Below, in pieces: positions 42,540-48,927 of a DNA stretch of 48,927 bases. Position 1 is the first letter of the stretch. Every line of letters starts with the position of its first letter. Source of the DNA: Actinomycetes bacterium (GTDB taxonomy: Bacteria > Actinomycetota > Acidimicrobiia > Acidimicrobiales > Acidimicrobiaceae); contig JAJYNL010000057.1 in assembly GCA_021786375.1 (NCBI GenBank), forward strand, positions 1-48,927, read 5' to 3'. The notes under the pieces were generated by a model. The model was given only the letters and a program-made list of their open reading frames with translations. It did no database searches and had not been told where the DNA came from. The position numbers and the translations under genes were made by a program.

Positions 42540-43380
42540 TCCGCTCGAGCTTTTCGCCCGGACCGAGGAGTTTCGTGGCCGGGGTGCGCGGGTTGGTTTG
42601 GTACCGACCATGGGAGCCCTGCACGAGGGGCACTTCAAGCTGGTGGAGGAGGCGAAGCGTTTGTGCGACGTAGTATGCGTCTCCATCTTCGTGAATCCTC
42701 TTCAATTCAACAACATCACCGACTTCGACCGCTACCCGCGCGACGTCGAGGCGGACGCGGCCGCGCTGGAGGCCATCGGTGTGGATGCGGTATTCCTGCC
42801 CCGGGTCGAGGACATCCATCCCTCCCCGGTAAACATGCACATCAGCACCGCCGGAATAGTCGAGCGGCAGGAGGGAGCGCACCGTCCCGGACATTTCGAC
42901 GGCGTGGCTACCGTCGTCTCCAAACTGTTCATCGCGGCCGGGAGGGCCAGTGTCTTCTTCGGGGAGAAGGATTACCAGCAGACGCGGGTCATCGCCGACT
43001 TGATAAGGGAGTTCCACTTTCCGGTGGAGATGGTGGTGGTGCCGACAGTGCGTGAGGTGGACGGGCTCGCGCTGTCCTCGCGTAACCGTTTGCTGACCTC
43101 CGCGGCTCGAAAAGCCGCCCCCGCCATGTACCGTGCGTTCCGTACGGGGCGCTCCCGCGCAGTTCCGGGAAGTGCCACGGCGCCGGTGATCGACGGCATG
43201 CGCGGCGCCATCGAGAGCGCCGCGCGCGAGGCCGGAGCTGAACTCGCCATCGATTACCTGGAGGCCGCGAGCGGGGTGGATCTTCGCCCAGTAGAACGTT
43301 TCGAGGCGGACACGAGGTTCTTCATTGCAGCTAGCTACGATGGAGTCCGCTTAATCGACAACGTCGCCGTCTTCGAATAG
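42523..43380 (+). CDS. panC: Pantothenate synthetase
   Basis: The 285-residue enzyme joins pantoate and beta-alanine with ATP. Motifs: VPTMGALHEGHF (HIGH-like), FVNPLQFN, HRPGHFDGVATVV, FFGEKDYQQT and LSSRNRLLT (KMSKS equivalent). The TTG start has AAGGGAG six nt upstream. It overlaps folK by 17 nt and is followed by coaX, so pantothenate synthesis and its first CoA step are neighbours. The segment near residues 198-210 is basic and Ser/Arg-rich. Confidence 0.94.
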   Translation: MLRVNDPLELFARTEEFRGRGARVGLVPTMGALHEGHFKLVEEAKRLCDVVCVSIFVNPLQFNNITDFDRYPRDVEADAAALEAIGVDAVFLPRVEDIHPSPVNMHISTAGIVERQEGAHRPGHFDGVATVVSKLFIAAGRASVFFGEKDYQQTRVIADLIREFHFPVEMVVVPTVREVDGLALSSRNRLLTSAARKAAPAMYRAFRTGRSRAVPGSATAPVIDGMRGAIESAAREAGAELAIDYLEAASGVDLRPVERFEADTRFFIAASYDGVRLIDNVAVFE

Positions 43381-43397
43381 TAGGAAGGCCCGGAGGA

Positions 43398-44219
43398 ATG
43401 CTGCTGGTAATCGATGTCGGCAACACGAATACCGTGATCGGCGTCTACGAAGCCTCCAGTCTGAACGGCCCCGAAGAAGCCCGCCAACGCCAGGCGGACA
43501 CAGGTCTCACCCACCACTTCAGAATCGCCACCGTCGAGGAGCGTACCGCCGACGAACAGGCGCTGCTCATGGTGCAATTGCTGGGCATGAAGGGCCTGGA
43601 TCACCTGAACTCGATTTCCGGCGTGGTCATCTCCTCCACGGTTCCGTCGGCCACGCAGGCTCTGAGGGAGATGGTCGAGCGGTGGTTCGGCACCACACCG
43701 CTCATCATCGGTCCTGGCGTACGCTCCGGCATGCCAATCCTCTACGACAACCCCAAAGAGGTCGGCGCGGATCGCATTGCCGACGCAGTGGCGGGGCGCG
43801 ATCTGTACGGAATTCCATTGGTGGTGGTGGATTTCGGTACCGCCACCACCTTTGACGCCGTCAGCAGCCGGGGTGAATATCTAGGCGGAGCAATTTGCCC
43901 GGGGGTTGAGATATCAATGAATGCGCTGGTGGCAAGTGCCGCAGCCTTGCGCAAGGTCGAGCTGACTCCGCCTCGAGGCGTGATCGGACGCTCGACGGTC
44001 GAGTCGATGCAGTCAGGTGCGATCTACGGTTTCGGGGCGCAGGCCGATGGCATGGTGAGGGCCTTCCGAGCTGAGCTTGGGCCGGAGACCAAGGTGATTG
44101 CCACTGGTGGCCTGGCGGCGGTGATCGCCCCGTTTTGCGACCAGATCGATGCGGTCGAGCCTTGGCTGACCCTGCACGGCCTCCGCCTCCTCTACGAGCG
44201 CAATATCCTGGCCCGCTAG
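43398..44219 (+). CDS. coaX: Type III pantothenate kinase
   Basis: The 273-residue ASKHA kinase phosphorylates pantothenate, starting CoA synthesis, insensitive to CoA feedback. MLLVIDVGNTNTVIGVY is the phosphate-1 motif, GADRIADAVAG and VVDFGTATTFDAV follow, then GGAICPGV. Between VY and HFRIAT there is a longer loop (about 20 residues) than usual. GGAGG is only one nt from the ATG, unusually close. Part of the panC-coaX-lysS run. Confidence 0.94.
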   Translation: MLLVIDVGNTNTVIGVYEASSLNGPEEARQRQADTGLTHHFRIATVEERTADEQALLMVQLLGMKGLDHLNSISGVVISSTVPSATQALREMVERWFGTTPLIIGPGVRSGMPILYDNPKEVGADRIADAVAGRDLYGIPLVVVDFGTATTFDAVSSRGEYLGGAICPGVEISMNALVASAAALRKVELTPPRGVIGRSTVESMQSGAIYGFGAQADGMVRAFRAELGPETKVIATGGLAAVIAPFCDQIDAVEPWLTLHGLRLLYERNILAR

Positions 44220-44296
44220 CCCCGCGGCCGCTTCCGGGCCTGTGCCTGCATCGCGAATAGACTCGGTGCGTCTGGCACAACGAGCATCGAGGGCAA

Positions 44297-45718
44297 ATGG
44301 CGGACCAGTTGAGCATTCCCTACCGGTACGAAGTGACCGCCCATGCCGCTGCGTTGGTGGCCGAGTACTCCGGTCTCGCGGAAGGCGAAAGCTCCGGCGT
44401 CAAGGTGTCCGTCGCTGGAAGGGTGATGCTGCTCAGGGTGCAGGGAAAAGTCGCCTTTGCCGAGCTTCGTGACGAGACCGGCTCTATCCAGCTTTTTGCG
44501 CGTGCGAACGACCTCGAGTCCTTTGGCGCGTTCTGCTCGCTTTCACTCGGGGATTGGATCGGCGCATCCGGAGAGGTGGCAAAGACGCGCCGGGGCGAGC
44601 TCTCGGTTTTCGTCGATTCCTTCGTGCTACTCGCCAAGGCGCGGCGCGGCTTCGGCGACAAGTGGCATGGCATCAACGATGTCGACACCCGCCACCGCCA
44701 GCGGTACGCCGACCTTTGGGCCAACCCGGAGGTGCGCGCGGCTCTCAGGACGCGCTTTCGAATTCTTTCGATCATGCGCAAGTCCCTGGAGGCACGCGGG
44801 TTCATCGAGGTGGAGACGCCGATGCTCCACCCGATATCCGGAGGTGCGCTAGCCCGGCCGTTCGTAACGCACCACAACGCGCTGGACATGGATCTGTTTC
44901 TGCGCATCGCCCCGGAGCTTTACCTGAAGCGCCTGGTGGTCGGCGGCTTCGAGAAGGTATTCGAAATAGGCCGGGTCTTCCGTAACGAGGGGATATCACC
45001 ACGGCATAATCCAGAATTCACCATGCTGGAGCTCTATCAGGCCTACGCGGACTATGGCGACATCATGGAGCTCACCGAATCGCTGGTCAACGAGATCGTC
45101 ACCACGCTCTACGGTGTATCCAAGGTCGTCTATCAGGGTCGCGAGCTCGACTTTGCGCCACCCTGGCGGCGCGCAACACTCGAGGAGCTGACCAGTGAGA
45201 CGGTGGGCGTCGAGGTGACCACAGACCTGGGGCGCGAGCGCCTGGCCGAGATCGCCAACGGGGTCGGTATCAAGGACGACCCGAGCTGGGGAGCGGGAAA
45301 GCTGATGCTCGAGATTTACGAGAAGACTACTGAGGCCACCCTTTGGGACCCGGTCTTCGTGACGGACTTCCCGACCGAGGTCTCTCCCTTGTCGAGAGAT
45401 CACCGTTCCAAGGCGGATCACGTCGAGCGCTTCGAGGCCGTTGTTGCCGGACGAGAACTCGCCAACGCCTTCTCCGAGCTGAACGATCCGGACGTGCAGC
45501 GCGAGCGCTTCGCTCATCAGGTCGAGGTGGGACGTGCAGGGGACGAGGAGGCCATGTCGATGGACGAGGACTACATCCGCGCTCTCGAGTACGGTCTTCC
45601 GCCTACCGGTGGGCTGGGAATCGGTATCGACCGGCTCGCGATGCTGCTCACGGACAGCTCCCAGATTCGCGAGATCATCGCCTTCCCGACGATGCGTCCC
45701 GAGCAGGAGCGCGACTAG
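44297..45718 (+). CDS. lysS: Lysyl-tRNA synthetase, class II
   Basis: The 473-residue class II LysRS has an N-terminal OB-fold anticodon domain ([23 protein letters not shown]), motif 1 ([11 protein letters not shown]), motif 2 ([18 protein letters not shown]) and motif 3 ([14 protein letters not shown]). GAGGGCAA precedes the ATG. LysS after coaX is the usual actinobacterial order. The call is secure. Confidence 0.96.
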   Translation: MADQLSIPYRYEVTAHAAALVAEYSGLAEGESSGVKVSVAGRVMLLRVQGKVAFAELRDETGSIQLFARANDLESFGAFCSLSLGDWIGASGEVAKTRRGELSVFVDSFVLLAKARRGFGDKWHGINDVDTRHRQRYADLWANPEVRAALRTRFRILSIMRKSLEARGFIEVETPMLHPISGGALARPFVTHHNALDMDLFLRIAPELYLKRLVVGGFEKVFEIGRVFRNEGISPRHNPEFTMLELYQAYADYGDIMELTESLVNEIVTTLYGVSKVVYQGRELDFAPPWRRATLEELTSETVGVEVTTDLGRERLAEIANGVGIKDDPSWGAGKLMLEIYEKTTEATLWDPVFVTDFPTEVSPLSRDHRSKADHVERFEAVVAGRELANAFSELNDPDVQRERFAHQVEVGRAGDEEAMSMDEDYIRALEYGLPPTGGLGIGIDRLAMLLTDSSQIREIIAFPTMRPEQERD

Positions 45719-45742
45719 GCGCGTTTCCAAACTGCGTGCCGA

Positions 45743-45776
45743 GTGGCCGGCCCGTTCTACGGGTTATCTCGGCCAC
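45743..45776. other. Nested hairpin downstream of lysS
   Basis: GTGGCCG (45743-45749) pairs with CGGCCAC (45770-45776), and inside it CCCGT (45751-45755) pairs with ACGGG (45759-45763). No T tract follows on either side. It could aid transcript 3' end formation or stability. Only the pairing is visible. Confidence 0.4.
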
Positions 45777-45922
45777 CCTGCACACCGAGGGACTTTGCAG
45801 AGGGCCGACCTGGCTGAAATGACCGGCACAAGGGTCGAGGCCCAGGGGACTCCACCGTTGGAGCGGCCCGGCGGATCCGGCTTGGGCCGGCCATCATGGG
45901 TTGCGTTAGCCTGGAGCGCACC

Positions 45923-46819
45923 ATGTCGCATGACCCCCGACCCGGTAATGAGTTCTTCGAGGCGAATCTTGCTTACTGGGAAGCCGCGGTGCCTGCGCAT
46001 CGTCGCTCCGCGTTTTACCGCATCGATGAATGGATAGCGGAGGGCGCACCTCCTCGTGCGTGGGAGCAAGCATTGCTCGGTGACGTCGCCGGCCTCGATC
46101 TCGTACATCTGCAGTGCCACTTCGGCAAGGATTCGCTCGCCTGGGCGAACGCAGGTGCGCGCATGATCGGAGTTGATTTCTCCCCTGCCGCCATAGATCA
46201 GGCGCAGAAGCTTGCCAAACGCCTCGGCCTCTCCTCCCAGGCCCGTTTCGCCCTCGGCGACGCCTATGACGTCCCGGAGCTGCTTCCGCCATCTTCCGCA
46301 CATCTGGTCTACGTCAGTCTGGGAGCCCTGATGTGGCTTCCTTCCATCGATCGCTGGGCATCCATGGTTGCTCATCTGCTACGGCCGGGTGGACGCCTGT
46401 TTCTCCACGAGGTGCACCCCATCGGGCTGATCCTCGACCGTGTGCAGGACGGGTGGATGCTCAGGGGGAGCTACTTCGAAAGCGGCGACCCGATGATTGA
46501 CACCTCCGAGGGTTCTTACACTGACGGCGCGGAGAGCGTGGGCACTCACACCACCTACTCCTGGAATCACAGCCTCTCCGAGGTGATCTCGGCTCTCCTG
46601 CGTCATGGCCTCGCGGTGACCCACCTAGAGGAGCATCCATGGACCTCCTTTGCCCGTTTCCCCGAGATGCGAGGTGGAAACGAGCACTTCGACACGCCGG
46701 CTGATTGGGCACCGATGCCCTTGAGCTATACCGTTCCTAAACACTGCGCGATAGTGAGTATCGCTCAGTGGGTGGCCCCGAACGGTCCTGGGCCACCTGG
46801 CGTTCTTCGCTTCCGGTAG
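45923..46819 (+). CDS. SAM-dependent class I methyltransferase, 3' end replaced by IS607-family DNA
   Basis: The 298-residue frame has a SAM-binding motif I-like segment LVHLQCHFGKDSLAWANAGARMIGVDFSP, then FALGDAYDVPELLP and LLRPGGRLFLHEVHP. ATG 45923 has GGAG 8 nt upstream. The family usually ends shortly after 'M-P-L-S-Y-T-V/L'. Here the frame runs on for about 27 residues (PKHCAIVSIAQWV...) that overlap the terminal hairpin and 3' end of the inverted transposase gene. I infer that the insertion removed the native last residues. It may still be functional. Substrate not predictable. Confidence 0.8.
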   Translation: MSHDPRPGNEFFEANLAYWEAAVPAHRRSAFYRIDEWIAEGAPPRAWEQALLGDVAGLDLVHLQCHFGKDSLAWANAGARMIGVDFSPAAIDQAQKLAKRLGLSSQARFALGDAYDVPELLPPSSAHLVYVSLGALMWLPSIDRWASMVAHLLRPGGRLFLHEVHPIGLILDRVQDGWMLRGSYFESGDPMIDTSEGSYTDGAESVGTHTTYSWNHSLSEVISALLRHGLAVTHLEEHPWTSFARFPEMRGGNEHFDTPADWAPMPLSYTVPKHCAIVSIAQWVAPNGPGPPGVLRFR

Positions 46820-48460
46820 GCACTGCGGTCTTACTGCCATCGCTCCTCGGGTGCCTCGTGGGCCCGTGCGGTGGTTGCCTCCTGCCCGTCCTTGGCTCTG
46901 GTTGCCTGGTACTTAGCGGCTCGGGCAGACCAGCAGCTGGGGCTGGTTCGGGCCACCCGGTGGAGACAGGTGCGGTAGCTCGTTCGTCATCCTCTGGTGA
47001 GGTCCGAGCGCACATGCCCCGTCGCCGGGCTCGCTGCCCAAGTCCGCGTCTCCCGATGACCACCGATGCTGCATGGTGGCCGGTGAGAGATCCTTGATTG
47101 AACTGCGCCTTCAATGGGGCGAGCCAGCGCTCTGCTCCCCACTTGGAGGTGTAGGCGGGGTCTACGGCTATGACGGCGACCCCTGTGTTGTAGGCCATCT
47201 GGGTCAAGCGGTTCCGCAGCTTGGCGGTCGGAAGGCCGGAGATGTGACGGCGGAACCTCTTGCCCCTCCTGCCATGCGACGGACGGTTGCCGCTCAGCTC
47301 GCGGCCCTCGGTGCGGGCAACTGCGAAGTCGAGGTTCCAGATGACGACGGCCCCGCAGTGGTTCAGCTCAGCGATCTGGAGGATCTGGGAGATCGCAGCC
47401 CTGATGCGCCCGTCTCTGGTGCCGGCCGGCAGACCGTCCAAGACGAGCGGGATCGTGCTCGGCACCCCGATCACGTTGCCGTAATAGTCGAGCACACAGA
47501 GCGCCAGGTGCCCGACGTTGAGGTCGACTGCTACCACCGGGCCACGGCGCAGTTGGTCCAGGGAGGCGATTGGTGTGGCAGCGGTCTTCCAGGAGGCGTC
47601 TATGTACCAGCGGGCCTTGGACGCGTCGTAGGAGATGTCGTAGCGGATGGCCGCCAGATGGGATTATTCCATGGCCGCCGACATGGGGCCAGGTGACCGG
47701 GCAGGAGAGTCGCCAGCGGCCGTGCGGCCGGTTGGCCAGGTGCACAAGCGGTGCGGGAAGCTTGATCTCGAGCCATCCCTCGCTCGGGTGCCACCGTATC
47801 GTCTCGTTGCCCCACGCCTTGTCGGCCTCGCCGTCTGCGGTGATGAAAAGCCGCGAGGACTCCCACTCCTCACGCCACTGCTGTTCGCTCCGGCCTGCTG
47901 CTTCCAAGTTGTGGCGGTTCTTCGCCAGCTTCTTGCCACCACGGCAGATGCTCAAGGAACCGGACTCGAGCTGCTCTAGGACCTCGGCCAAGCACCAGGA
48001 CAGGACCTGAAGGCGGCGCTGTTTCTCCCAGCGCTCCTCTGGGGTGGCATATCCGTGGACCTTGCCCTTCTTCTCACCTGCTCCCAGCTTGACCCGCTGG
48101 GTGATCCTTTTGATCCGGGCTTGGAGCGACACCTTCTCGGCAGCCAGGTTGCGCCGGGCGAGGCCATAGGCGTCCTCAGTGGTCCCTGGTGATCGCCCCT
48201 GCCCAACGAGACGACGAGGCCGCAGTCAACGCCTGCTTGCGAGCCTTGCGGGACCTGGCCCTCGCCTTCGCGTCGAGCGAGCCTTCCTTGACCCTGCAAG
48301 CCAGGTCCACCGAGGCCAGATACCCGAGGTGAGCCCCGAGGGCTTCGAGGACCTCGCCGTCACGGGCGTCCACCATCAGGCGCGTGCGGACTCTGGCACC
48401 GCCAGGTGGGGCCACGACGAACGGCGCCGCCATCTTGGGGAGCTTCCTCGTGTGGCTCAT
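46737..48460 (-). pseudogene. tnpB: Broken tnpB (IS607-associated TnpB nuclease)
   Basis: The N-terminus begins MSHTRKLPKMAAPF at 48460 and reads through SSSRWAGAITR, then a stop near 48176. Near 48182 an extra G shifts frame; the next frame continues with EDAYGLARRNL... and KVHGYATPEERWEKQRRLQ, down to SCPVTWPH near 47690. A second shift near 47680 moves to the frame AIRYDISYDASKARWYIDASW, then VVAVDLNVGHL and the end at 46737. RuvC Asp (AVDLNVG) and the last Asp (AVDPAYTSKWG) are kept, but the catalytic Glu segment reads VVIWNLDFA, where an E-D/N-LDF is usual. Two frameshifts and the lost Glu make it inactive. Confidence 0.88.
46742..46770. repeat. Terminal hairpin of the IS607-like element
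   Basis: CACTGCGCGATA (46742-46753) pairs with TATCGCTCAGTG (46759-46770), with one mismatch in 12 and a 5-nt loop. It lies just past the tnpB end. In tnpB elements this place often encodes the scaffold end of the guide RNA; that role is inferred. Confidence 0.6.
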
Positions 48461-48927
48461 GGGGACATTCTCGCGCTGCCCTGTGACAGCGCCATCGGCC
48501 CGACGTCGTGCTCGGCACAGCGAGGGCCTTCTCCGCCCGGTTCTTCGCGGAGCGCCGTCCCCAGAGGCGGGCACAGAAGCTGGTCAGCACCTCGGTCATG
48601 TCACGCACCAAGTCGTCGTCGACCTCCCCGGCTTCGATGACCACCAGGCGGCGACCGTGGGCCGACAGGGCTGCCTCGACGAGCTCTGCGTTCATCCGAG
48701 CCAATCCGTCCCGGTGCTCGACGACCGCCACGGTCACCTTCGGATCGGACAGCATGCGCCGCAGCTTCGAGCGGGAACCGTTCATTCCCGAGCCGACCTC
48801 AGCTTCCACCCGGACGACCGGGTGACCCGCCTTGGCAGCCCACTCCGACAGCCTCGCCGCCTGGCGGTCCAGGTCACCTCGCTGGTCGTGTGACGAAACC
48901 CGCGCATAGAGCCCGAGGGCTGCGCCG
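48360..48927 (-). CDS. tnpA: IS607-family serine transposase, N-terminus beyond the window
   Basis: The minus-strand frame is open from the window edge (48926) to 48360. It has the catalytic serine motif LYARVSSHDQ, the dimer-forming DLDRQAARL, EVGSGMNGSRSKLRRML, VAVVEHRDGLARMN and DDLVRDMTEVLTSFCARL, all typical of IS607 serine recombinases. The MerR-like helix-turn-helix that normally precedes them is outside the window. The C-terminal 50 residues run about 100 nt into tnpB in another frame and look non-homologous, so the tail may be frameshifted. Activity is uncertain. Confidence 0.85.
   Translation of the reverse strand, partial: GAALGLYARVSSHDQRGDLDRQAARLSEWAAKAGHPVVRVEAEVGSGMNGSRSKLRRMLSDPKVTVAVVEHRDGLARMNAELVEAALSAHGRRLVVIEAGEVDDDLVRDMTEVLTSFCARLWGRRSAKNRAEKALAVPSTTSGRWRCHRAARECPHEPHEEAPQDGGAVRRGPTWRCQSPHAPDGGRP

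Larger units (their letters stand above)
46742..48927 (-). mobile_element. IS607-family insertion sequence, right part, running past the window end
   Basis: The element holds a minus-strand serine transposase (tnpA, partial at the window edge) followed by a broken tnpB, the IS607 order. The tnpB-distal end is placed near the 29-nt hairpin at 46742-46770, next to the methyltransferase end. IS607 elements lack terminal inverted repeats and target duplications, so the exact boundary is not provable here. The other end lies outside the window. Confidence 0.8.

Noticed and set aside
1-48927. CRISPR array, rRNA or prophage region
   Set aside because: No regular direct repeats with spacers, no rRNA sequence, and no phage structural genes were seen.

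Overview
The window is high-GC, densely coded bacterial chromosome. Its gene content points to an actinobacterium: a paired Get3/ArsA-like ATPase operon, a GlnR-like orphan regulator beside glutamine synthetase, a SigR/RsrA thiol-stress module with its own promoter, CeoB/CeoC-like TrkA pairs beside an APC permease, the DUF2342-tilS-hpt-fol-panC-coaX-lysS housekeeping run, and an actinobacterial-type IS607 element. A deep branch such as Acidimicrobiia is my guess from the mixture; no marker here fixes the class.

Layout. 1-430: tail of a SnoaL-like gene, then non-coding DNA. 430-3973 (minus): DUF929 thioredoxin-like membrane protein, two Get3/ArsA-like ATPases, a lone receiver, tRNA-Pro and its terminator. 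4220-7700: alpha/beta hydrolase, Nudix hydrolase, Mrp-type Fe-S carrier ATPase, and an A-type Fe-S carrier. 7735-11569: nitrogen block with a GlnR-like regulator and two divergently transcribed glutamine synthetases. 11641-19435: NAD synthetase, a helical unknown, a group 2 sigma factor, thioesterase, 25-residue peptide, HAD phosphatase, and an MrfA-type helicase that has lost its ATPase motifs. 19535-25003: a dyad-preceded operon for a cytoplasm-facing molybdoenzyme complex (Fe-S/NrfD fusion, catalytic subunit, TorD-like chaperone). 25072-28966: two TrkA proteins divergent from a KimA-like potassium transporter fused to an OB-fold. 29110-33614: topA-tmk-holB and tRNA-Thr. 33645-36201: MarR, ClC channel, Imm-like membrane protein. 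36314-37445: SigR, RsrA, small zinc protein. 37480-45718: metalloprotease-like DUF2342, tilS, hpt, folEPBK, panC, coaX, lysS. 45923-48927: a methyltransferase whose end runs into a decayed IS607-family element that continues past the window.

Themes. Several families carry exchanges at key residues: the two ArsA ATPases keep complementary halves of the active-site set, the beta-type glutamine synthetase has Phe where the adenylylated Tyr should be, the MrfA-like helicase lost Walker A Lys and Walker B Glu, FolE lost phosphate-binding residues, and TnpB lost its RuvC Glu. Two SigR-type promoters, one before sigR and one before the group 2 sigma gene, suggest an oxidative/thiol-stress sigma cascade like SigH to SigB in mycobacteria. 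The strongest candidates for something new are the potassium transporter-OB-fold fusion, the dead helicase and the complementary Get3-like pair.
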